DNA from: Aliidiomarina soli
GTDB lineage: Bacteria; Pseudomonadota; Gammaproteobacteria; Enterobacterales; Alteromonadaceae
Reading direction: 5' to 3'
DNA: 64,000 nt
Assembly (NCBI RefSeq): GCF_003986975.1
Contig: NZ_PIPO01000002.1
Location: 542,047-606,046, forward strand
Both the position numbers and the translations under genes were made by a program. Shown in pieces: positions 58,776 to 64,000 of the stretch. The notes below the pieces were generated by a model. The model saw only the letters and a list, made by a program, of their open reading frames with translations, searched no databases and was not told where the DNA came from. Position 1 is the first letter of the stretch, and each line of letters starts with the position of its first letter.

Positions 58776-59132
58776 TTGAGTAAAGTTGTTTTAACTATCT
58801 GGATTACTGGCTTGGTTGTCGGAGGTGCAACGCATGTATTCGATAACATATATTTCGGATTCCTCCCATACAGATTTGCACCCGATTGGTTAAATATTTA
58901 TTGGTCCTCTTTGGGAGTGTTGGATTTTCTAGCGGCTCTCTTACTATGGAAGAAGCGTAAGTTGGGAATTTTGCTGGCGATAGCAATCATGGTTAGCAAT
59001 GTGGCAATTAACTCGTTAGCGCTGCATTCTTTGGGTGTACTTTCAGAGAATCTTCCATTACAAATTCAAAGTATCTTTTTAGGTTTCTGTTTAGGTTCAG
59101 CATATTTACTTTGGCAAAAAAGGGGAATATAG
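58776..59132 (+). CDS. Cassette 8: small four-helix membrane protein
   Basis: 118 aa, TTG start (MSKVVLTIW). Four hydrophobic helices at about 4-20, 42-60, 65-85 and 92-113. No catalytic motif and no family recognised. Start codon and ribosome site are weak. Confidence 0.55.
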   Translation: MSKVVLTIWITGLVVGGATHVFDNIYFGFLPYRFAPDWLNIYWSSLGVLDFLAALLLWKKRKLGILLAIAIMVSNVAINSLALHSLGVLSENLPLQIQSIFLGFCLGSAYLLWQKRGI

Positions 59133-59150
59133 GATCGCTCATAGCGTATT

Positions 59151-59210
59151 CCCTAACAAGGTCAGGCAAGCGACGTCTTGCGTTGCGGCTTCGCCTTCAC
59201 TTTTAGAAGG
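59151..59210 (+). other. attC site 8, truncated
   Basis: CCCTAAC (59151-59157) followed by about 45 bp matching the left half of attC sites 6 and 14, but the right half and the GTTRRRY end are missing. The following 45 bp (to 59254) run into the next attC and look like the remnant of a deleted cassette. Confidence 0.7.
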
Positions 59211-59254
59211 CATATCACTATGGAGCCAAGCTCAGAGAGCAGTCCGAGGCCAAT

Positions 59255-59326
59255 GGCTAACAAGTTGCTGCACACGGATAAATTACTCGCTGCGCTCGCA
59301 ATTTACCGGTGAGCAAGGCGTTAGCT
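59255..59326 (+). other. attC site 9
   Basis: GGCTAAC (59255-59261) to GTTAGCT (59320-59326), 72 bp. A 30-codon frame (59220-59312) reads through it and is probably not a real gene. Confidence 0.85.
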
Positions 59327-59352
59327 TACAATCGGAGAAGGAGAGAATTTAA

Positions 59353-60402
59353 TTGCCTTGGATTGAGTTGGAGTTTTCGAAAAAAGCTGTTAGACGAGCT
59401 GGCGATTACCTTATTAGTGGGGAATTCGATTTAGATACTTATTTTGAATCTTATGAGGCACTGGATAACTGGCGGAACTCTCACGAGTATCCAATTCAGT
59501 CAATGCTCGGATATTTCAGAAAAAAGTCTTTTGAAATCGACTCAGAAGCGGTCGTGGTCAGACGACTAAAAAGAACTCCATCTATTCTCGCCAAGTTAAA
59601 GCGTGAACACGGAATGAAACTTGACAGAATGGAAGACATTGGTGGCTGTAGAATAGTGGTTTCTACGAAAGAAAAAGTATATGAAGTACGAGATGCCATA
59701 GTTGATGGAAGAACAAGAAACATTCTTCGCCGCCAACGGGATTACATAAAAAAACCAAAAAATTCAGGTTATAGGGGGATTCACCTAGTTTATCGCTACA
59801 ACGGAGCGAAAAAGCAATATTCAGCCCACTCGATAGAGCTTCAAATTCGTAGCAAAGTACAACATTCATGGGCTACAGCTGTAGAAGTCGTTGGTACATT
59901 TACCCGACAGGGTTTAAAGGCTAGTCAGGGTCACGAAGCTTGGCTTAATTTTTTTAAGTTAGCTAGCATCGCATTTGAAGATATTGAAAACAAAAGGCTA
60001 GCTAAGAGCGCCGAGTCAAAAGAGCGTTTAGAGCTTGTAAAGTATATAGAGCGCCTAGGGGTAATACATAAACTAAGAGCTTTTGCTGTATCGACCAACC
60101 ATTTAGGTAGGGACAAGAAGAATAAGAATGACTATTTTTTGCTAATTCTCGAAGTAGATAAATCGAACATTAAAGTAGTAAGGTATTCACGCCATCACAT
60201 TGGTAGAGCTACAAAGAAATATGCGGAATTAGAAAAAGAATTTAAAGACAACAAAGATAAAGACGTTGTGTTGGTTTCAGCTGAATCGGTTCATGGGCTA
60301 AAAAAGGCGTACCCAAACTATTTCGCCGACACTACGGAGTTTTCTAAAAATATCGAAAAAATTTTAGAAGCTAACAAAGCGTTGCACCAGACAAGCCGGT
60401 GA
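59353..60402 (+). CDS. Cassette 9: RelA/SpoT-domain nucleotide pyrophosphokinase
   Basis: 349 aa, TTG start 8 nt after GGAGAG. The synthetase domain (about 60-200) has the expected motifs: RLKRTPSILAKL (71-82), DIGGCRIVV (95-103), KNSGYRGIHLVYR (136-148), and ELQIRSKVQHSWA (162-174) with the catalytic Glu162. There is no HD hydrolase or TGS/ACT domain. The C-terminal part (about 225-335, with YFLLILEVDK and VLVSAESVHGLKKAYPNYF) is an accessory domain I cannot name. It could be a small alarmone synthetase or a toxic/phage-defence type. The last nine residues (NKALHQTSR) are encoded by the attC. Confidence 0.85.
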   Translation: MPWIELEFSKKAVRRAGDYLISGEFDLDTYFESYEALDNWRNSHEYPIQSMLGYFRKKSFEIDSEAVVVRRLKRTPSILAKLKREHGMKLDRMEDIGGCRIVVSTKEKVYEVRDAIVDGRTRNILRRQRDYIKKPKNSGYRGIHLVYRYNGAKKQYSAHSIELQIRSKVQHSWATAVEVVGTFTRQGLKASQGHEAWLNFFKLASIAFEDIENKRLAKSAESKERLELVKYIERLGVIHKLRAFAVSTNHLGRDKKNKNDYFLLILEVDKSNIKVVRYSRHHIGRATKKYAELEKEFKDNKDKDVVLVSAESVHGLKKAYPNYFADTTEFSKNIEKILEANKALHQTSR

Positions 60403-60416
60403 ACGCGGCGTTAGCG
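60369..60416 (+). other. attC site 10 (short)
   Basis: AGCTAAC (60369-60375) to GTTAGCG (60410-60416), only 48 bp, overlapping the 3' end of the RelA/SpoT gene. Confidence 0.8.
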
Positions 60417-60426
60417 AGAAAAAAGC

Positions 60427-61035
60427 ATGGCTCTTGCACTTTTTGACTTCGATGGAACGGTCACAACTCATGAGACGATGCCTGTCTTTATCAAGCTATC
60501 AGTAGGTAAGAGAAGGCTTGTATTTGGTCATCTTATACTAGCGCCCTTGATATTGGGCTTTAAGCTTGGATTTGTATCGGGCGTTGTGATTCGCCGTGTG
60601 ATTGTGCGATTAGCATACAGCCGTGTGCCAATTGTCCGGCTTGAAAGAAGTGGTCACCAGTTTGCTGAGCAATACTTATCTGCTTCGCTTCGCCCAGAAG
60701 CCATGGAACGTATTAATTGGCACAAAGATAGTGGGCATAAAGTTGTTATTGTATCTGGCGGTTTAGATATCTATTTAGCCCCATGGTGCCAAAAACATGG
60801 ACTTGACCTTATTTGTTCTTCCCTAGAACACCGAGAAGGCCTATTGACAGGGAAATACGATGGCGAGCAATGCGTGCTTTCTGAAAAAGTTCGGCGTGTG
60901 CATGAACGGTATGACCTCGACTCATTTGAATCTATTTATGCTTATGGTGATACTTTGGAAGACAAAGATATGCTTAACATTGCAACTAATGCATATTATC
61001 AGTGGCAGCACGTTGAATCGGCTACAAAGCGCTAA
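60427..61035 (+). CDS. Cassette 10: HAD-IB family phosphatase
   Basis: 202 aa. HAD motifs are intact: motif I DFDGT (Asp7 nucleophile, Asp9), motif II IVSGG (Ser110), Lys154 in SEKVRRV, and motif IV YGDTLEDKDML (Asp175, Asp179). The cap insertion is helical and basic-hydrophobic (about 20-65), like SerB/PgpC-type HAD-IB enzymes. Substrate unknown; phosphoserine or a lipid phosphate is possible. The stop is the TAA of the next attC. Confidence 0.88.
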   Translation: MALALFDFDGTVTTHETMPVFIKLSVGKRRLVFGHLILAPLILGFKLGFVSGVVIRRVIVRLAYSRVPIVRLERSGHQFAEQYLSASLRPEAMERINWHKDSGHKVVIVSGGLDIYLAPWCQKHGLDLICSSLEHREGLLTGKYDGEQCVLSEKVRRVHERYDLDSFESIYAYGDTLEDKDMLNIATNAYYQWQHVESATKR

Positions 61036-61107
61036 CAAGTCGCATCAGTACGCGCCTGCGGCACCGGACAACAGCTTTGCTGTTGCCGCTGTGCTAAGGC
61101 GTTAGCT
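61030..61107 (+). other. attC site 11
   Basis: CGCTAAC (61030-61036) to GTTAGCT (61101-61107), 78 bp. Confidence 0.9.
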
Positions 61108-61121
61108 GAATAGAGACTTTG

Positions 61122-61880
61122 ATGATTTTTACACACTCATACAGAGATGGTAAGCATTGGACTATCTCTCACCGTGAGCTAGATGGATATAGCTATAAAG
61201 GTCAACCAGTAGAGTTATGGGTTAGCAGATATTCTGACTACAGATCATATGATGAATATAGTGCCTCCATTAGGGCTAAAGACAGTGATTGTACAGAACT
61301 TGCGTCTTGTGATTTTAAAAGGAGCCTCTACACAGTATTGAACTGGGCACGGAATAATTTAGACGGTAAACCACATCAATTTAGTGAAACTGATTTAAGG
61401 CACAAAAAAGCACTTTCTTCAATAAAAGGAGAAGCTGCAGAACATTACATTGCCGGCTACTTAATGATGGAGTTTGGCTTTATTGTTTCTCTAGCGAGCC
61501 CTAGTATGCCAAGCTATGACTTACTGGTTGTTAATCCGATAAATAATAAAACCTGTAAACTTCAGGTGAAATTTAGGAGTAACTCAAACTCAACGTTATC
61601 TATCAGCTGCTTTGACTTTGATTTTTTGGTTCTACTCGATAAACCATATCATGAATATGTAAAGGTCAAATTAGACGGCGAAGAAAAATCTAGACCGGTA
61701 GCAAAGTTTAACGTTTGGGTAGTAAACAAAGAATGGGTTAAAGGTGATTGCGAAGCCTTCGGGTATTTAAGAAATCCAAGGTATTCAGACTATCTTCATA
61801 ACTGGGAGCAGGTCGTATCATTTCTAACATCAGCTAACAAATCAAGCCAAGGGACGCAGCAGAACTGCCCCCATGCTTGA
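61122..61880 (+). CDS. Cassette 11: PD-(D/E)XK nuclease-like protein
   Basis: 252 aa. The central part has a PD-(D/E)XK-type core: Glu104 in IKGEAAEHYIAGYLM, Asp133 in PSYDLLVV, and Gln148-Val-Lys150 in KLQVKFR. This E...D...QxK order is seen in Hjc-like and intron-associated nucleases. A TTG one codon upstream is in frame; ATG 61122 is preferred. The C-terminal residues (ANKSSQGTQQNCPHA) come from the attC. Activity and target unknown. Confidence 0.7.
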   Translation: MIFTHSYRDGKHWTISHRELDGYSYKGQPVELWVSRYSDYRSYDEYSASIRAKDSDCTELASCDFKRSLYTVLNWARNNLDGKPHQFSETDLRHKKALSSIKGEAAEHYIAGYLMMEFGFIVSLASPSMPSYDLLVVNPINNKTCKLQVKFRSNSNSTLSISCFDFDFLVLLDKPYHEYVKVKLDGEEKSRPVAKFNVWVVNKEWVKGDCEAFGYLRNPRYSDYLHNWEQVVSFLTSANKSSQGTQQNCPHA

Positions 61881-61890
61881 GGCGTTAGCG
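61832..61890 (+). other. attC site 12
   Basis: AGCTAAC (61832-61838) to GTTAGCG (61884-61890), 59 bp, overlapping the gene end. Confidence 0.85.
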
Positions 61891-61901
61891 AGTAGAGTGA
61901 T

Positions 61902-62375
61902 ATGAAATTGCGAGCCGCCGAAGCATTGGATCTTTCAACAGTTTTAAGTTGGATAGACGACGAGCAATCTTTGCGAATGTGGGCCGGCCCGAAGGTTCAA
62001 TATCCAGCATCGCCTGAGAATATATGGTCTGAGGTGGGCGCATCCGCAGACAATGCATACACCTTCGTTGATGGCGAAGGCGCTGTTATTGGTTTTGGTC
62101 AAATGCTGCTGAAAGCTAATAACTCACTTCATTTAGCGAGGTTGATTGTAAATCCGGAGTTTCGAGCGCGAGGCATAGGTCGCAATCTTTGTTTGGCGCT
62201 TATGAGTATTGCTGGCTCTAAGTATCAACCAGAATATTTTACGCTCAACGTGTACGAGTCAAACAGAGCGGCATTGGGTCTTTATGAATCGTTAGGGTTT
62301 TCTGTAACAAGAGAAGACTCAGGTCTTGTTGCAATGGTTAAGCCGCTAACAAGTTTAGGCAAGGGACGCTACTGA
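61902..62375 (+). CDS. Cassette 12: GNAT family acetyltransferase
   Basis: 157 aa. The acetyl-CoA loop is R-A-R-G-I-G in LARLIVNPEFRARGIGRNLCLALM (about 82-105), followed by the C-terminal LNVYESNRAALGLYESLGF (about 128-146). Substrate unknown; nothing marks it as an aminoglycoside acetyltransferase. The last 11 residues (KPLTSLGKGRY) are encoded by the attC. Confidence 0.88.
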   Translation: MKLRAAEALDLSTVLSWIDDEQSLRMWAGPKVQYPASPENIWSEVGASADNAYTFVDGEGAVIGFGQMLLKANNSLHLARLIVNPEFRARGIGRNLCLALMSIAGSKYQPEYFTLNVYESNRAALGLYESLGFSVTREDSGLVAMVKPLTSLGKGRY

Positions 62376-62403
62376 CGTCGCGCCCATGCTACAAGCGTTA
62401 AGT
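62344..62403 (+). other. attC site 13
   Basis: CGCTAAC (62344-62350) to GTTAAGT (62397-62403), 60 bp; same subfamily as attC site 3. Confidence 0.9.
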
Positions 62404-62420
62404 TTCAGTCGAGATCGAGT

Positions 62421-62915
62421 ATGAAGCCAGAAGTTAAAGTGAGATCTACAGATCAGGATGAGCGGCTAAACTCGATCCTGGATGTTATTACTGACGTTGA
62501 TTGCCGAGACCATTTTACAAGTCATCTTGGAGAGCCGCAGCATGTGCAGAAAGCTATTGTTACAAATTTCCAAAACTCAGTCTTTCAAAGGTTGCAGGAT
62601 AGTATTCCTAGCTTGAACTGGACGATGGAATATACGCCGTCCAAAAGCCAGAAGGATTCAATTGATATCTATGGCGAAGCTGAAGAGCTTGTAGTGGCGA
62701 TAGAGCTGGATAAAAATCGAGCAGACCAAGTAGCTAAGAAGTTTGTGTCTCGAATAGCGCTACTGCCAGATAAAAAAGTATACTTTTTATCCCTATGCTA
62801 TCCGGGTACTGCAGGAATGAATCTGAACGAGTGCGTGAAGTATTTTGGTTACTGCGCAAATCTGGCTAAACGAATGTCAGGCGTTTATGCAGGGCTGGTC
62901 ATTGGAAAAATTTAA
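62421..62915 (+). CDS. Cassette 13: unknown protein, possibly nuclease-like
   Basis: 164 aa. Helical N-terminus, then SIDIYGEAEELVVAIELDKNRADQ, where Asp82, Glu95 and Lys98 could form a divergent PD-(D/E)XK-like site (IELDK instead of the usual ExK). The C-terminal part has alternating strands and helices (VYFLSLCYPG, VYAGLVIGKI). Fold assignment is speculative. Its stop is the TAA of the next attC. Confidence 0.55.
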   Translation: MKPEVKVRSTDQDERLNSILDVITDVDCRDHFTSHLGEPQHVQKAIVTNFQNSVFQRLQDSIPSLNWTMEYTPSKSQKDSIDIYGEAEELVVAIELDKNRADQVAKKFVSRIALLPDKKVYFLSLCYPGTAGMNLNECVKYFGYCANLAKRMSGVYAGLVIGKI

Positions 62916-62993
62916 CAAGGCCAGTCACGGCGACGGCTTTTTCGTTGCGGCTTCGCCTTCACTACAAAGCTGCGCGTGCTGGCGGCGTTAGGT
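62910..62993 (+). other. attC site 14
   Basis: ATTTAAC (62910-62916) to GTTAGGT (62987-62993), 84 bp. Confidence 0.88.
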
Positions 62994-63068
62994 TTCATAG
63001 CCTGTACCAAACTGAGTCTACAGGTATAATTATTTTTACTTCAAAATCCAACGCGATAAGGTTATCCA

Positions 63069-63647
63069 ATGAAGATGAGCTCATATAGAAGGAAGCAATT
63101 ACAAAAAATTGGACAGCACGAAGTAGCACATTACATAGTTGCAAGAATTCTTGGTTTTGAGGTTGGAGGTATTAGCTTAAAAATTACTCATATACACGAC
63201 GGTCATGAAGCTGGTTCTATAATAAAATTATATGGTGGACTTAGTGATATTTCAGATGTCTCTACATATTTAGAGAATAGGATAATTGTGCTGTATGCAG
63301 GGGTTCTTGGAGAGTCAATAGAAAATGGTGAAGTAAATAATACCTATGCTCTGGAAGAACTACATAAAGGTGGGAAAAGTGATTTTGACAAAGTAAGAGA
63401 GCTACTCCAAGTTTTAAATAATATCAAATATCCAAATGCACATAATGAAGATGATGCTAACAAAAATCTCGATTTTATTAATAATTGTCTTTGGAACAAG
63501 GCTGCAAAGCTAGTTGGGGAAGAGCACGCAATTATTACAGGGCTTGGTAGCAGGTTAGCTTCTGAAGTAAATTTAGTGGGAGATGAATTTAAGCTATCCC
63601 ATGAGGAAATTGATCTATTGCCTTCTATACAGGCACGGTTCCATTAA
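63069..63647 (+). CDS. Cassette 14: stand-alone M41-like (FtsH-type) zinc metalloprotease
   Basis: 192 aa. HEVAH at residues 17-21 is an HExxH zinc site in an FtsH-like context (GQHEVAHYIVARILGF), and Asp105 in GGKSDFDKVRELL matches the place of the third zinc ligand of M41 proteases. There is no AAA+ ATPase domain and no membrane helix, so only the protease half of FtsH is present. Target unknown. The gene is very A+T-rich. Confidence 0.72.
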   Translation: MKMSSYRRKQLQKIGQHEVAHYIVARILGFEVGGISLKITHIHDGHEAGSIIKLYGGLSDISDVSTYLENRIIVLYAGVLGESIENGEVNNTYALEELHKGGKSDFDKVRELLQVLNNIKYPNAHNEDDANKNLDFINNCLWNKAAKLVGEEHAIITGLGSRLASEVNLVGDEFKLSHEEIDLLPSIQARFH

Positions 63648-63653
63648 ATTAAA

Positions 63654-63781
63654 ACCTAACAAAGCATTTAAGAGTGATTCCCAACGCTTGGCATTTTTCA
63701 TTCCATCGTTGGGTTTTGTGTTTACGGTGGTATGTCTAGGTTTTGTGGTAGCGTTGCTCACACCTTAATGCGGCGTTAGCT
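63654..63781 (+). other. attC site 15, Vibrio VCR-like
   Basis: ACCTAAC (63654-63660) to GTTAGCT (63775-63781), 128 bp. The length and sequence pattern (AACAAAGC..., CAACGCTTGGCATTTTTCATTCC, GTTGGGTTTTG, GCGTTGCTCA, CTTAATGCGGCGTTA in pieces) resemble the V. cholerae repeat VCR, unlike the 48-93 bp sites elsewhere in the array. Confidence 0.85.
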
Positions 63782-63846
63782 CCCCGAGTTACCCACAAAC
63801 AGTAGACACCTTCTATAGTTAGGTAGCCCCTAGCAGGAGGTGTTTC

Positions 63847-64000
63847 ATGACCAAGAAACGGCAGGTATATACCGAGGAATTTCGTAGGGAAGCAGTACGC
63901 CGAGCGGATCAGCCCGGCAACACGGCAGCATCCGTCGCCAAAGAATTGGGATTGCATCCCGGTCAGATCTACAACTGGCGGCGACAGTTCACCCGGCTTT
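63847..64000 (+). mobile_element. IS3-family transposase OrfA (5' part, cut by window edge)
   Basis: ATG at 63847 with AGGAGG 6 nt upstream (63835-63840). The 51 visible residues (MTKKRQVYTEEFRREAVRRA..., GNTAASVAKELGLHPGQIYNWRRQF) form the helix-turn-helix of IS3/IS911-type OrfA. The left end of the element should lie between 63782 and 63846; I cannot fix its inverted repeat without the other end. It sits directly after the last attC. Confidence 0.85.

Larger units (their letters stand above)
53925..63781 (+). mobile_element. Integron gene-cassette array without integrase in the window
   Basis: A run of + strand genes, each closed by an attC site (RYYYAAC...GTTRRRY with inner symmetry), 14 complete and one partial. 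All attC sites have the same orientation, so the integrase-proximal end should be on the left, next to lpdA, yet no intI is present there. The array may therefore be an integrase-less cluster (CALIN), or its integrase may be elsewhere. Its base composition is clearly more A+T-rich and its genes are mostly orphans. Confidence 0.9.

Noticed and set aside
59220..59312. 30-codon ORF across attC site 9
   Set aside because: Most of it is attC sequence and it has no ribosome site; likely the tail of a deleted cassette gene.

Overview
The window is a stretch of gammaproteobacterial chromosome. Gene order (degQ-zapG-zapE-rplM-rpsI, petABC-sspAB, lpoA-yraN-diaA-dolP, the mra/dcw cluster, secA-mutT, pilABCD-coaE-yacG, ampDE-pdhR-aceEF-lpdA) and protein character point to the marine Alteromonadales. 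Idiomarinaceae (Idiomarina/Pseudidiomarina) is my best guess. That assignment is inferred from gene order and sequence feel, not from a database match.

Region 1 (1-16.3 kb) is housekeeping: a periplasmic DegQ-type protease (cut by the left edge), division proteins ZapG and ZapE, ribosomal proteins L13/S9, the cytochrome bc1 operon petABC followed by sspAB, the lpoA-yraN-diaA-dolP operon, divergent rsmI, the RNase P RNA gene rnpB, and a CHASE-GGDEF-EAL c-di-GMP protein facing rnpB. Region 2 (16.4-34.3 kb) is a complete, tightly overlapping division and cell-wall cluster: mraZ-rsmH-ftsL-ftsI-murE-murF-mraY-murD-ftsW-murG-murC-ddlB-ftsQ-ftsA-ftsZ, then lpxC with its own promoter. It opens with a clear promoter and three GTGG MraZ boxes spaced 10 bp apart. 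Region 3 (34.3-44.9 kb) holds a DciA-like protein, an M23 peptidase, secA, mutT, and leftward yacG-coaE-pilD-pilC-pilB-pilA, nadC and a retropepsin-like protease. Region 4 (44.9-53.6 kb) is ampD-ampE, then pdhR with a perfect PdhR operator, aceE, aceF and lpdA. Together these encode the pyruvate dehydrogenase complex and its regulator.

Region 5 (about 53.9-63.8 kb) is different: an integron gene-cassette array. Short, mostly unknown + strand genes are each followed by an attC site, giving 14 complete attC sites and one truncated site. It lies directly downstream of the lpdA terminator. No integrase gene is present on either strand of the window. Cassette products include a DUF4328 membrane protein, a GFA/CENP-V-fold protein, several small membrane proteins, a PUA/EVE-like protein, a RelA/SpoT-type nucleotide synthetase, a HAD-IB phosphatase, a PD-(D/E)XK nuclease-like protein, a GNAT acetyltransferase and a stand-alone M41-like metalloprotease. 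The last cassette carries a long attC of the Vibrio VCR type. The window ends inside an IS3-type orfA. This array is the accessory, mobile part of the window and holds nearly everything unusual; the rest is well-ordered core genome.
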